A stretch of 49,792 nt of DNA from Ophiostoma sp. CBS 140.51 (GCA_029298735.1 JANSLP010000249.1:1-49792); one strand, 5' to 3'. Shown: positions 10,915 to 22,406, counted from the first letter of the stretch. A program made the numbers and translations. The notes: a model not told the origin generated them from the sequence alone.

Positions 10915-12021
10915 CTACTTCAGCAGAGGCTTCAGGCTGTTGACCAGGTCGACCACACTCTTCTCCAGCGGGATCCAGTCAATGCCCAGTAGCTTCTGCG
11001 TCTCCGAGTTGTCAATCTGGAAGTGCTCCTTGAGCTCCTCGCTTGGCTTCAGGCCAGACAGCTGCTCGCTGTACTCGGGGAAGTTCTTTCGCAGAATCTC
11101 GTGGATCTTGTTGTTCGTGTAGAACCCGGCCGTGCAGAATAACCGGTGGCCGCCCACCTCGGGCTTCTCCAGACCCGCCAGCACGTGTGCCTTGGCCACA
11201 TCGCGTACGTCCACCCAGATTAGGATCGGGCCCTGGTTGGGGACCTCACCGGCCTTCTTCCACACGCCCGTCACAGCATTGACGAAGCGCTCGTTGCTCG
11301 TGTTGATGCCCGACACGTCGTCTAGGTGGTGCACAATGGGACCAAAGACCATGGGTGGGTTGACCGTCACCAGGTCAAAGTTGGGCTTGTTCTCGCGCAC
11401 ATAGTCCCACGCCGCCTTCTCAGCCAGCTTCTTGGAGGCACGGTAGCCCTTGTTGGGGTTCGTGCCGACGTCCTCGAGCGTGATGGGGCACCACGACTTT
11501 TCCGTATACACATGGTTGGGGTTGTTGACGGTGTTGTCGTCGACAATGGCGGCAAACGACGACGTTACCACCACACGGCGGACATGAGGAGCGGACTTTT
11601 GGATCGCCTTGAGAATGCTCGTGGTGCCCAGAACAGCAGGGTCGATCAGGTCCTTGACGGGGTCGGTGACACGGAAGTGGAAGGGCGAGGCCGTGTGCAG
11701 AACAACCTCGATGCCGGGCACCTGCACGACCTTGTCAAAAGCATCGGCCTTGGTCAGGTCTGGCGTCAGCTCAATCTGCAGGCGGTCCTTGCCGAGCTCG
11801 GGGTGCGCCTCGTAGATCTTGTTGGCCTTGGCCTCGGTGCGGACAGTCGTGACGACCGAGTGGCCCTGAGCCAGGAGCTGCTCGACAATGTGGGCGGCAA
11901 TAAAGCCGGAGCCGCCTGATGTTGTTAGTGGGTGAAGTCATTGATATTGACAGTCAACAGTGCATGTAATATGCGGCACAAAAAAGCCAAGACACTCACC
12001 AGTCACAAGAACTTTGGTCAT
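10915..12021 (-). CDS. NAD(P)-dependent extended SDR, GRE2/dihydroflavonol-reductase-like
   Basis: Two exons, 12021..12000 (22 nt only) and 11915..10915, with an 84-bp intron, giving 340 residues. The tiny first exon encodes MTKVLVT and the splice completes the Rossmann motif TGGSGFIAAHIVEQLL (glycine pattern GxxGxxG). Further family marks are VVLHTASPFHF, VVVTSSFAAI and the catalytic GYRASKKLAE (Tyr165, Lys169). This is the yeast Gre2 / plant dihydroflavonol reductase-like group, soluble enzymes that reduce carbonyls such as methylglyoxal or diketones with NADPH. The real substrate cannot be read from sequence. A TATA-like GTATAAGT lies on the minus strand about 200 bp upstream of the start. 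Confidence 0.88.
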
Positions 12022-13490
12022 GTTTGCGGTGGAACGTGTAAGCAATTAGTGCTGTTGCGGGCCGGCAGTAAGATACCGTTGCAGTAGGAGGATATAAGTC
12101 GATTGGTGCGTTGAAAGGACTGTTGATTGTGAGAGTTGACTTGAAAGAGAGAGCTTAGGATGGAGATGTCTTTTCAGCTTCAAGAACAATCGACAATGGA
12201 AATGGCGTTGTCTCTCTACTTATACTTTTTCTACAAGGCAAGAAAGCACACAATTCTTGGGACAGGAAGCTGCGGTCTTTAGCTTCTTAATTACGGGAAG
12301 GTAGCTCGGCAGCCATTCATCAGGAGAATGGACGGTCCATTAGGCAGGCTGCCTTAGGATGTTCTTTCCTCCTTTGCCTAAGCAAGAACGTTGTTGGCCG
12401 ATCTTGGGGCCTTTCCTTGTCTGCTTGTCTTTGTCATGTATTATTGCTAATGCCCCTCCTTTTTGCACCTTCCCTCATGGCAACGACTGCCGTAGATGGG
12501 GGAAGGAGCTCACCCTTCCAGAGCTGGCAGTCTCGATTAGGAAAGGCCTGCGGGCCTGGCGAAGTCTGGGTCTGGTGGGATTTTTGGTGCGAAACGGCTG
12601 AATGACGACAGCGAGGGAAAAGCGGCGCAACTTCACTTGTTGTTTGGTCTAAAGTCAATCGTTCCTGCCCGTTCAGCTGCGAGTGCCTAGCTCCTCATCG
12701 GCACCATTTACACCCATGGGATCCACTTTCAGTTGAGCGCTGGAGGTTGAGAGCCTTTTGCAGCCTGTGAGTGGTCAATTGGGTGTGTCCTTCCAGGCAG
12801 CCTCAGCGTCTGATCACCTAACACGCCTTTAGACCCAAACACTTAAAGACCTAAAGACCGGTGCCAACGATTCCATCGGCGTTACTGTTCGCTTTTACCA
12901 GACAAAAGGGACCACAGCCGCGCTCTAAAGCCGATGGCTCGACGGCTTTGTGATCCTTCCCAAGTCTACGCCGTCCGATAGTTTGATTCCGGCCAGAGGA
13001 AATCGCCGCAAAAGGCGACATCATGCGACTCAATGCACTTTACACACATCGCCAAACTCCTACTTCAGAATGCAAAGGACTTCACGTTTGAATTCTTATC
13101 ATTTTACAAATCATTGTTACGGCCGTAGTATTGAATTAAATCCGGCAAAAGAAGACACCCGGAGACAATAACGGAGACAAAAGAAGATGAAAAAAAAGAA
13201 AATGATATTTGTATGATGGGATCTGGTGATAAAAGAAACAAGAGAAAAAGTTACACGTGCAGACGATACGACGATTGGGGGGGGGGGGGGGTTCCCTTGG
13301 AAAGGCTCCCTACCGCTATCGTCTCTATCCGGGTTTCTGTCTCGAGTCGTGCGACATATCCTTACAGTCGCATTCACTTCCTCGTAATTCGCTTCCCCAC
13401 TTCCCAAATTTCCCTCGCTTGTTATTCCTTCCCAAAGCAAACCTGAAAATTCCTTCGAAACCCTCTTTCGAATCGTCACCTCGCCTCCCA
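12022..13490. other. Intergenic GRE2-like / YME1, with G15 run
   Basis: About 1.47 kb between two minus-strand genes: the promoter of the GRE2-like gene on the left part and the 3' flank of YME1 at the right. A run of 15 G lies at 13277-13291. The short open frames (12359-12601, 13117-13491) look non-coding. Confidence 0.5.
13277..13291. repeat. Homopolymer G15
   Basis: Fifteen consecutive G on the plus strand (C on the transcribed strand of YME1), about 200 bp downstream of the YME1 stop. A likely hypervariable and hard-to-sequence site; length may be an assembly estimate. Confidence 0.85.
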
Positions 13491-15915
13491 CTATGGCGTT
13501 GCGGTCTGCGGTGGCGGCGGGGGCGCCTTGTTATCTTCGCTGTCCGGGCCCAGACCAGGCGGCATGGGATCGTCGAGAGGACCGGGTGTCTTGGGCACGA
13601 GCATGGGCCCAATCGGCACGGGGATGCGGTCGGTCAGCTTCTGGCCCGAGATGACTTTCAGGACTTCGTCCTTGTCGAGCGTCTCGTACTCCAGAAGTGC
13701 CTTGGCGAGCAGGTCAAGTTCTTTGCGTTTGGACACAAGAAGCTTGCGCGAGCGGTCGTAGGCCTCGAACAATGTCTTCTGGACCTCGGCTTCAATGACG
13801 GACTTGGTCTCGGAGCTCAACTGGTTGTAGCGGCTCCAGAACTGGACGGGGCCGACCTTCTCGGACATGCCGAGCTGCGTGACCATGCGGTACGCAATCG
13901 ATGTAGCGTGTTCGAGGTCCTATACTGTCAGTGCACTAATCAAAATATTGTGTAGAAAGGGGCTGGGAACTCACACTCGATGCACCACCCGTCACCATCT
14001 CGTTACCGTAGACAATCTCCTCGGCGAGCTTGCCGCCCAGAGAGACGTCAATCATGGCCAAAAAGTCCTTGACGCTGTACGAGTACTTGTCCATCTCCGG
14101 CAGCATGGACGTGTGGCCCAACGAACTACCACGGGGCAGTACCGTCACCTTGTACAGCTTGTTTGGCGCCGACGGGCTAAAGTAGCTCACCAGCGCGTGG
14201 CCGGCCTCGTGGTACGCCGTCAGCTCCTTCTCCTTGGGGCTAATCACCATGCTCTTGCGCTCGGCGCCCATGATCACCTTGTCCTTGGCCCAGTCGAAAT
14301 CGTTCTTGCTGACAAACGCCGACTTGGCCTTGCTGGCGTGGATCGCGGCTTGGTTCACAATGCTCTCAAGCTCGGCACCCGACAGACCAGACGTCTGCAG
14401 GGCAATCGAGTTGAGGTCGACATCCTTGGAGGCCTTGACTTTGGTGGCGTGGTGCTTGAGGATGGCCAGGCGGCCGCGGACATCGGGCAGGTCAACATTG
14501 ACAAGACGGTCGAAACGGCCAGGGCGCGTCAGGGCCTTGTCGAGCAGCTCGGGGAAGTTGGTCGCAGCCAGGATGATGACACCGCTGTTCTGCTCGAAGC
14601 CGTCGAGTTCCGTCAGGAGCTGGTTCAGCGTCTGCTTCACATACGCCGCATCGCGGGAGTTGCGGCGACTTCCAATAGCGTCGAGCTCGTCAATGAACAC
14701 AATGGCAGGCGACTTGGAGCGAGCGCTCGTAAACAGCTCGCGGACACGCTTTGCACCAACACCAACGTAGACCTCGTCAAACTCGGAACCAGACATGTAG
14801 AAGAAGGGGACACCAGCCTCACCGGCGACAGCACGTGCCAGCAGGGTCTTGCCGGTACCGGGAGGACCGACCAGCAGGATACCCTTGGGCAGCTTGCCGC
14901 CGAGCGTCGAGAAACCAGCGGGGTTCTTGAGGAAATCAACGAGCTCCTGCAGCTCCTCCTTGGCCTCGTCGCAGCCGTGGACATCGGTGAAGCGGGTCTT
15001 TTGGCTCTCGGCCTTGACCTCGTTGTCAGACCGACCAGTTGGACGTTTGAACGTGTTCAGCCCCTCGATCAACATCGTTATCACGACCAAGCTAAAGTAG
15101 GTGAACAGACAGAACCAGAGGATGAACTTGATCCACCGGAAGAGCACATCGCCAATCGGCTGGTCGACCACAACGTGGATCGGCGCATCCTTGGCACCCG
15201 TGCCCTGGGCGCCCTTGCCCACAGCAATCGACGCGCCGCGGTGCTGGGCGGCAATAGCTTGCCCAACAGCCTGCAGCTGGGTGGCGTTGAGGTGGGAGTT
15301 GTTGGCAGCGAGACCGGAGCCGCTCATGCCGCCCACGACAGCCGAGCCATCGGCCACCGAGGAAGGTACAGCGCCGGGCGTCGAGCTAATCATGCCCAGG
15401 GCGCGGTGGTAGGCCTCGGTGGTGGCCTCGTTCGAAGCAAAACGGCCCGAGTTATAACGCTCAATAACAATCATGGGCATGTTCGCCTTGAGGAGAACCT
15501 GGTAGAAAGCGTTCTGGGCGGCGGCGCTGCTGGGGTTGCGGTTGGCGGCGGACTCACGGTTCTCGAGGAGGTTGCGGGAGATGCCGCCGGACAGGATGAT
15601 ACTCCGGCGCTGCTGCTGTTGTGTGGTGCGAGCCATCATGTGCTGGGCGGCCTGAGTGAACAGCATCGATGTCCGGCTTGAGGCAAAGGGGGATCCGGTC
15701 GAAGCGCGCAGAGAAGAAGTTGTCAGACCAGAGGCACCGCTGTAGAAGCGCATCTGCTGGCCAGCGGCGGCGGCGGCAATGTTCGAACGGAAGAGGTTGT
15801 TCAGTGCCGAGGTCGCTATTGTCCTTGTCTGTAGTCTGGATGCGCCGGACATGGCCACGCCATTGAAGGCGACGCGCATGAACGGGCTGGCACCCATGAC
15901 GGATGTGTGTGTCAT
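13491..15915 (-). CDS. yme1: Mitochondrial i-AAA protease YME1
   Basis: Two exons, 15915..13975 and 13919..13491, with a 55-bp intron, giving 789 residues. The N-terminus is basic and Ser/Ala-rich without acids for about 110 residues, as for a mitochondrial presequence. One transmembrane helix lies at about 261-283. The AAA module has Walker A GPPGTGKT (350-357), Walker B VFIDELDAIG (from 406) and a second region of homology with two arginine fingers (RPGRFDR). The M41 protease site HEAGH is at 569-573. The third zinc ligand, Asp in GGASSDLEHATSIA, is residue 648, the first codon after the splice. A single membrane helix with the catalytic part following fits the i-AAA type (active site in the intermembrane space), known as Yme1 in yeast and IAP-1 in Neurospora, rather than the two-helix m-AAA type. 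It degrades and unfolds inner-membrane and intermembrane-space proteins. Confidence 0.95.
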
Positions 15916-17997
15916 GGTTGCGGTAAAGGACCGCGCGTCGGTCGATCGGTCGATTCGGCCAAACTCGGCAGACGGGCAATGTCGATGTCGTCAATCACGG
16001 GGGTATCGACGGTCGGAAGTAGGTCGGAGGCTGCGGATGCGACGTTCTGCGGCGTTGGTCAGAATAAATGAAAGAGGAAGAAGAAGTGAATGCACGCCTC
16101 GTGTTGGCCTCGTGCTGCAATTGGATGGCTGCTGCTTACCGGTAGACCGGCGGCGTGAGACACCCTGCCTGATGCAAGTGAACGTGCGATCGTCGGCGCA
16201 AAGGGATGGCTGACTGTTTAAGAAGGGAGGAGAGAAAAAAGAAAGAAAGTTGTGACGACAAATTAGGCGACGCAGATGCAAGAAACCAGACCACACAAAA
16301 AGTACAAATGAAAATACAAGATGAGAATAGAACCTAAAGCAAAAAAATAAAAGACGATGTGTAAAAGAGTGGGAGGGGGGATAAAAGGACGTCGTGTGTC
16401 GTCCTGGGGGTGGTTGTTGACGGCCGGGGACGAGGACGGAGAGGAAGAGGAAAAGAGTGAAGCCGAAGAAGCCAGACGAAAGAGACAGCAAAGGGACCAC
16501 AGGAAGCTGAAAAACCAAAGGCCGGGGGCGTAGGTGTGCTCCACAGACGCGATTTCGGATCCCTGCCTGTTCCGTAATAATCGTGAATGGGCCTACTTGA
16601 GTGGCGTGTGCGGCCTATGGATGGCCTAATTCGCAGTTGCCGGCCACTGAAGCAGCCTGTGATGTCTGTAAATACAGTGACAGAGAGGGTGATGTGTTAT
16701 GGAAGGTTGCCCGGCATTGGAACGGAAGCCATTAGAAGGCAGAATTAGGAGGCAGAATGTGCATTTCCTTTGTTAAGGAAAGACCGTTCGTGAACGTGCC
16801 AAAAAGTCGACCGACATGTGGTGGCGGATCGAACGAAGGCGGAAAGCAGGAAAGAGCGAGGCCAGGCACTGGCGAGTGACCTGAAAATGTTGGGGACAGG
16901 CGGAAGGCACGATGCCTGGCCCTGACTGTGACGGGGCGCCAGCCAATCCGCGTCGCCCAAAACGGACGACCGTTAGCGCAAGCTAGCTTGGCCTTGTGCT
17001 TTCTCGTTGGCCCGATTCTGCGACCTTCCACATGAGTTGCACGAGACAGATCATGTGATTTGACTTTGAAGAGGATCACGTGCATTGTACGGAAACATCG
17101 CGCTCATGGTGCATGTGGAAGAAGTCTGGAACAAATCATCGTACCGGCAGTGTGGGTAAGGTGTGAACAAGGAAATTACACCTACGACTTATTAAATGTA
17201 AGATTCCTAATAATGACGCTGGGCTATCGTGGCCGGCGTTTGTTTTCTCGTCCTCGTCCCTCCCAGCGGAGTTATTTCGAGCAATGCTCACGCGCGTCCT
17301 GAAATGGGAAAGAATGAACGACAGCTGGCAGGAGCGGACACGGAGAAATACTTTAATTAAGGGAAGTGGCACCTGGTCGCGTGGTCCTGGCCAATTGTCA
17401 TGCACAAATGGACCGCTCCTTCTGTTTCCAAGCAAGAATCGCCCCTGACCGCCTGCAAAAGAAGTGACCTCTGCACTCCGAGACGCCCCCGCGCCTGCCG
17501 AGAAAGCGCTAGGAAGGCACACCCGTTACGCCCATTTGTGCCACAGACCCAGCGCCAAACAGCCTCTGATGGCCACCGCATAGCAATGTTTACACATGGC
17601 TCCTTCCGCACAAGGGCATCTGCGCAACGTCTCGTCGCATTGTTTCAGCGGAGAGAGACAATAAAAACTCGTGTCTGCGCCGCATCGTTGCCATTGATTT
17701 TTTAGGAGGCTGACCTTGATATTTCATTTTTCTCCCGACGAAAACCCTGTGCGGCTTACGGTTGACGACCTATTTAATTTCACTCCCTCCCTCTGTTTCC
17801 TAGACTCTCGGTGCGCGTCTTGCTGGAGTCCGTATTTTCTTCTTGGATTTTTGGATCGGCCGACTTGAGATCGGACGAAGAGGCAACCTTCTTTCAACCT
17901 CATACGCCGCCTCTGTGCCCTGTACGACAGCTACTGTAGCTACCCGTCACTCACTGACCGCTCGTCGACAACTCATTTGCGCAAACCACCGCCCAGC
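15916..17997. promoter_or_regulatory. Divergent intergenic YME1 / 5-alpha-reductase-like
   Basis: 2.08 kb between the divergent starts of YME1 (minus) and the 5-alpha-reductase-family gene (plus). The left part holds the YME1 leader with a candidate leader intron. The 150 bases before 17998 are CT-rich on the plus strand with TATTTAAT near 17769, suiting a promoter and leader for the plus gene. The open frame at 15991-16518 (minus) lies in the YME1 leader and is not protein-like. Confidence 0.5.
16047..16139 (-). other. Candidate 5' leader intron of YME1
   Basis: On the minus strand a GTAAGC donor at 16139 is followed by a pyrimidine-rich stretch, CTGAC as possible branch point and a CGCAG acceptor ending at 16047. 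It lies about 130 bp upstream of the YME1 ATG. It changes no protein. Support is motif-level only. Confidence 0.35.
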
Positions 17998-18940
17998 ATG
18001 GCTCTTATCGAGAGCTGGATGCCCCCAACGCGGGAAAACTACGACTTCATCTTGAAACTCTGGACGTTCTACCCGATTGTGAGTGGCCACCGTGACATTT
18101 TCTTCAACTCCAGCCTTTTGGCTTTTCACTCTTTAACTCCTTTAGTTCGCCTCGCTGCAATGGGTTGTTAGCTGGTACGGCATGGGCAAGACGTCCGTCA
18201 ACAGCCGCTTCAACGTCCCCGGGCGCATCGCCTGGATGACCATGGAGTGCCCCGGCTTTCTGACGCTCATGTACATTATGAGCACGCTCACCAAGCAGCA
18301 GGGCATCACCGACCTTCCGTGGCAGAACAAGGTGCTTGCCGGTCTGTTTGTTATCCACTACAGCTACCGCGCCGTCATGTACCCGTTGATGGCCCCCTCC
18401 ATGTCGCCCATCCACCTCTTTGTCTGGGGTGCGGGCCTCACTTTCCAGCTCTTCAATGCCACCTGCATCGCCTCCTGGCTCGCCGCCTACGGTCCCACCA
18501 CGGCCGCCGAGTGGAACGCCCAGCTGTCGCCGTGGTACACTTTGCAGTTTGTCGTCGGCATTGCCGTCTTTTACTTGGGCCTGGCCGCCAACTACTACCA
18601 TGACGACGAACTGCGCGAGATCCGGCGGCGCGAGGAGCAGCGGCGTGCGCGCAAAGCCCTCGAGGACGGCACCCCTCTCGAAAAGGTCGACAAGCACTAC
18701 CAGATCCCCGAGGCCGGGCTGTTCAAGTACATGCTATACCCACACTACTTTGTGGAGTGGGTCGAATGGACGGGCTTCTACATGGCGGCTGGCTGGAGCT
18801 GTCACCCTGCTCGCATGTTTGTCGTCAACGAGGTGTTTGCCATGTTCCCGCGGGCCGTCAAGGGCAAGCAGTGGTATGTGGAGCGGTTTGGTGCCGACCA
18901 GGTGGGCCGGCGCTATGCCGTGATCCCGGGTGTGGTGTAG
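17998..18940 (+). CDS. Steroid 5-alpha-reductase family protein
   Basis: Two exons, 17998..18078 and 18146..18940, with a 67-bp intron (GTGAGT donor, TTTAG acceptor), giving 291 residues. It is hydrophobic throughout, with about six membrane segments. Conserved family stretches are SVNSRFNVPGRIAWMTMECP, VIHYSYRAVMYPLM, LGLAANYYHDDELREIRRRE and the C-terminal YMLYPHYFVEWVEWTGFYMA and GKQWYVERFG. This is the 3-oxo-5-alpha-steroid 4-dehydrogenase (SRD5A) superfamily: ER membrane, NADPH-dependent reduction of a conjugated enone double bond. The fungal substrate is unknown; it might act on a sterol, a polyprenal or a lipid enone (inference). The length is close to animal SRD5A1/2. It is convergent with the classical SDR downstream, 313 bp apart. 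Confidence 0.9.
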
Positions 18941-19253
18941 GTGTGGGTGTCTGGCGTAAGACTGCCTTGTGAGACTGCCGCCAGGTAGTTGCGGTGTTCA
19001 TTTTGTAGTGCTTTTGTTGCGTTGCGCGCAGATTCAAATAGTTAGGGCGACAGAAGTGGACGATGGTAGAAGCGTGTACGGCTTATGCGCTCCAAGTAAT
19101 GCTTAATTGTTGGTGTCATTATGTACAGAAAGGGCGTTCCCGGCGTTTTTCAAGATGGGCCAGAAAAGACGAAACCAAGAAGAAAAAAACATAAACTCCA
19201 AGATGTAAATACAAATGCTTAATCCTTGTCCTACTATGCACTTGCTACATCGC
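18941..19253. other. 3' intergenic between convergent genes
   Basis: A 313-bp gap between the stop codons of the 5-alpha-reductase-like gene and the minus-strand SDR. It is expected to hold both 3' ends. Nothing else is seen. Confidence 0.5.
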
Positions 19254-20218
19254 CTATGCCAGCTTGCCAGGAACGAAGGGGTGGCCAGCGCTCAGACCGC
19301 CATCGACAGCCCACGCCTGGCCGTTGACGTAGCTCGCATCGTCACTGCCCAGGAACAGCACAGCACGTGCAATCTCATCGGCATGGCCGGCGCGCCGCAG
19401 CGGATTCAGCTGGCCAATCTTGCCCTGTGTACCGCGGGCCCGTGCCGCCTCAAAGACAGTCGACGTCATACCCGTCTCAATCAGACCGGGGCACACAGCG
19501 TTGACGCGAACGCCCGTGCCGACCAGCTGGAACGACAGTGTCTGAGCCAGCGAGATGACGGCCGCCTTGGAGGCCGAGTAGGGGGTGGAGCCGGCGTTGG
19601 ACCGCAGGCCAGCCACAGAGGCCGTCATGATAATGCTGCCACCGGCCACAGGCTTGGCAGTCGACGTCTTCTGCATAGCGGGTGCAGCGTACTTTGCAGC
19701 CAGGAAGGGACCAAGGGCGTTAACACGCATGGTCTGCATGAAGCCCTCGACATCGACGTTGCTAAAGACGGTCTGGGGGCCCAAGATGCCAGCATTTGCA
19801 AAGAAGACATCGAGACGGGCATAGCGCTCGAGGGCGTCCTTGATGACATCGCGGACAGAAGCCTCGTCGGCAGCGTCAAACTTGCGGACGTGGATGTCGA
19901 CAGAAGGGAAACGACGGTCGAGATCCTGCTTGTGGGCGGCCAGGTGCTCGTCGGCAAAGTCGCAAAGGTAGATGGCACGGGCGCCGTTCTGGGCGAACTG
20001 GTGCGCCGCAGCGCGGCCAATACCGAGAAGGGAGTTTGCGCCTGGAGAGTAGAGGTTAGTAAGGACATGAAGGAAGAAAAGAGCTGCCATATATACATCC
20101 TCATATCTAAATGAAGCAATCCAGACGTACCGGTGATGATGACGACTTTGCCGTTGGCACGCGGCGCCGTCGAGTCGGGCGCGACCATGTGGATGGCCGG
20201 GTAGTCCTTGGGAGCCAT
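19254..20218 (-). CDS. Classical short-chain dehydrogenase/reductase
   Basis: Two exons, 20218..20131 and 20041..19254, with an 89-bp intron (GTACGT donor, TACTAAC branch, CCAG acceptor), giving 291 residues. The splice completes the cofactor motif TGANSLLGIG (about 29-38). The core continues with NAG (112-114), the catalytic Ser in MTASVAG (171), YSASK (Tyr184, Lys188), and VNAVCPGLIETGM. The C-terminal AWAVDGGLSAGHPFVPGKLA is typical of NAD(P)-dependent SDRs of the 15-hydroxyprostaglandin dehydrogenase-like or SDR-2 fungal set. It oxidises or reduces an alcohol/ketone that sequence cannot name. It is soluble, without a presequence. The neighbouring 5-alpha-reductase-family gene is convergent, which does not by itself imply a shared pathway. 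Confidence 0.9.
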
Positions 20219-20861
20219 TGTGAGGTTTCGTGAGGGTAGTGAGCGTGAGAAAAAAAGAGTCAAAGGAAAGAAAGAAAGTCGACAGCACTCTAGTTAAATG
20301 AATATCGCAACTCGCAACTCGGTGAGACGTCCCCAGCTTTTTGTTCCCATTTTTGGAGAGCGCCAGCTTCCCCCAGCTCTTGCCTACTGCGGAGAGCCGA
20401 GGCTTGCTTGCATCGCCCCTTGTTCCCTTTGCCAGAACTGCGCGCGCGTCGGTCGGTCTTTCCCCTCCCTCGGGCTATACGCTGTATAACTTGCTTTCTG
20501 GGCATGCACTCTGGGGCGCGCCTTTCCCCACACTGATGGCCCACTGACTTGGCGCTGCCGCTTTGCGCTGTGACGCTAGCTCGAATGGTAAAAAGTTTTG
20601 ACCTCAACAAGAAGAGCAACAGTTGGAAAAACGGTCGATATCGAGCGATAACGAAACGCCTATTCATCGCGTCAGAAACATAGGAATTGGGTGCTAGCGA
20701 GCTGTGGGTTTAGTCTCCAGCCAAGCAAAATCTCAGCCCAATTGGTCGTCACCAACGACGGCATCTTGAGCGACATCTTGAATGAAGAAAATATCGCGAA
20801 AAAAAACCAGCAACCCATTTACACTCACAATACATCCTTGATATGAACAGCATCTTATAGC
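20219..20861. promoter_or_regulatory. Divergent promoter SDR / TRM12
   Basis: 643 bp between the starts of the minus-strand SDR and plus-strand TRM12. Apart from the short upstream ORF at 20843-20860 I see no defined site. CT-rich sequence near 20330-20470 reads purine-rich in the SDR sense. Confidence 0.45.
20843..20860 (+). promoter_or_regulatory. Five-codon upstream ORF before TRM12
   Basis: ATG AAC AGC ATC TTA TAG (MNSIL) ends one base before the TRM12 ATG at 20862. The uORF ATG has G at -3; the main ATG has A at -3 and G at +4, a strong context. The layout allows leaky scanning or termination-reinitiation. Whether the mRNA includes the uORF depends on the transcription start, which is unknown. 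Confidence 0.6.
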
Positions 20862-22406
20862 ATGGAAGGGACGCAGACCGATCAGCACCCAAGAGGGGAC
20901 GACATCGACGACATGGAGGTTGATATGGATGCCACACCTACGCAAGAGAATCTGACACCAACACGGCAACACAACGGGCGTGCTCACGCGAAGGATGGCC
21001 GTCCCAAGAAGCCAAAGTTGGAGAGCAAACTGGCGGCCGTGGTGCGATGCTGGCTGACGAGTGTGCTGCCAACACTGCCCGGACTACCGTTATCAGCAGG
21101 CTCATCGTTGCTTGAGTGGTCGATTGAGACGCTCGTATCTCAGGCACCCAAACGCTGGGTCATCTATGAGCCCATGGTGCTTTTGCCGACTGGTAGCTTC
21201 AGCTTTAGTGCCGGCTTGCCGGCTTCGACACCGCCCGTGGCCTCACTGACATCGCCAGCACCACCATTGTGGCAGAACGTTCTCTCGGCTGTATCACACG
21301 AACAACAAGACCAGCTGTGGCGGGATATCTTGCTGGCACTCTCGCCATCAGCACGAGGATCAGGAAAGGGCGACATAAACAATGCTCAACTGACACATCT
21401 GGCCGTCAACGAGGGTATCCCGCTGCACCAAGAAGGCAAGGAAGATGCCGAGAACATCCTGCGTTCACCAACCGGCCTGCGGCCATTGTACGGTGACTTT
21501 GGTCCTGCAACGACAGAAAGTGGCGGCGCACCTACCACTGTCGATTTTCAGCGCGCCTTCTGGGTCAGCACCAAACAGAACGGACTTTACCAGACATGGG
21601 CGCCACGGTGGTCCATGTTTAGTCGGGGCAACATCAAGGAGAAGGCACGGCTTCTGGACTGGAAGCATGGCGATGCCAACGACCGCTGGGCCGTTGACCT
21701 CTATGCGGGTATTGGCTACTTTGTCTTCTCGTATGCCCAACGCGGCCTCCGCGTGATCGGCTGGGAGCTCAATCCGTGGAGTGCTGAAGCTTTGCGGCGA
21801 GGCGCGGCACGGAACGGTTGGTCCGTACGGGTCGTGAGGCGAGCGACAGACCTTGCACGGCCTACGTCGGATGCAGTCTTTTCTAATACCCGTGTTGACG
21901 ACGACACCGACGAAGCAGGAGACACAGAAGACACAGACAACGATGGCGTTGATGACGACAACGAATCGCCAGAGATTGTCATCTTTGTTGAGGACAACCA
22001 ACATGCAGCACGACGACTTGCTGAGCTGCGGGCAGCAGCGGCCGAGTCTTCTTCGTCACCACCAAGCCAAAAACTCGGCGAGGTCGTCCACGTCAACTGC
22101 GGCCTGCTGCCGATGAGCCGCGACACGTGGCGGACGGCCCTCGATGCCGTTGTGGGTGGCCCATCAACGTCAGGCAGCAGCAACAGTACTGAAAGAACCG
22201 GCTGGCTACATCTCCATGAAAATGTCGGTGTAGAGGAGTTGACCAGCCGGCAGGAAGAGATCCAGGCGATGATGACTACGTGGGCAGGCGAAATGCCGGG
22301 TACGTGCAAGGCTATCGTCGAGCACATTGAGCAGGTCAAGACGTTTGCACCGGGTGTCTGGCACTGCGTGTTTGACGTGCGGATCACATTGTTATCAGAA
22401 TCATAG
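20862..22406 (+). CDS. trm12: TRM12/TYW2 wybutosine aminocarboxypropyltransferase
   Basis: A single exon of 514 residues. The core matches the TYW2 family: LYQTWAPRWSMFSRGNIKEK, then the AdoMet-binding motif VDLYAGIGYF (278-287) followed by GWELNPWSAEALRRGAARNG, and near the end GWLHLHENVGVEE. TYW2 moves the aminocarboxypropyl group of S-adenosylmethionine onto the tricyclic base at position 37 of tRNA-Phe during wybutosine synthesis in the cytoplasm (family knowledge). The N-terminal 50 residues are acidic and disordered. A strongly acidic insert (Asp/Glu/Thr, about 345-370) splits the Rossmann fold between strands, and a Ser-rich loop follows. No frameshift is seen. A five-codon uORF lies immediately upstream. 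Confidence 0.9.
   Translation: MEGTQTDQHPRGDDIDDMEVDMDATPTQENLTPTRQHNGRAHAKDGRPKKPKLESKLAAVVRCWLTSVLPTLPGLPLSAGSSLLEWSIETLVSQAPKRWVIYEPMVLLPTGSFSFSAGLPASTPPVASLTSPAPPLWQNVLSAVSHEQQDQLWRDILLALSPSARGSGKGDINNAQLTHLAVNEGIPLHQEGKEDAENILRSPTGLRPLYGDFGPATTESGGAPTTVDFQRAFWVSTKQNGLYQTWAPRWSMFSRGNIKEKARLLDWKHGDANDRWAVDLYAGIGYFVFSYAQRGLRVIGWELNPWSAEALRRGAARNGWSVRVVRRATDLARPTSDAVFSNTRVDDDTDEAGDTEDTDNDGVDDDNESPEIVIFVEDNQHAARRLAELRAAAAESSSSPPSQKLGEVVHVNCGLLPMSRDTWRTALDAVVGGPSTSGSSNSTERTGWLHLHENVGVEELTSRQEEIQAMMTTWAGEMPGTCKAIVEHIEQVKTFAPGVWHCVFDVRITLLSES

Noticed and set aside
13867..15681. 604-codon open frame on the plus strand opposite YME1
   Set aside because: It mirrors the GC-rich YME1 coding strand. 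The YME1 frame has full AAA/M41 motifs, while this one is a low-complexity antisense shadow.
19254..19262. Peroxisomal targeting signal at the SDR C-terminus (GKLA)
   Set aside because: It does not fit the SKL-type consensus at the last three residues.
17998..20218. Steroid-modifying gene cluster (5-alpha-reductase family plus SDR)
   Set aside because: Two adjacent convergent oxidoreductases amid housekeeping genes; no P450, synthase, transporter or regulator alongside.
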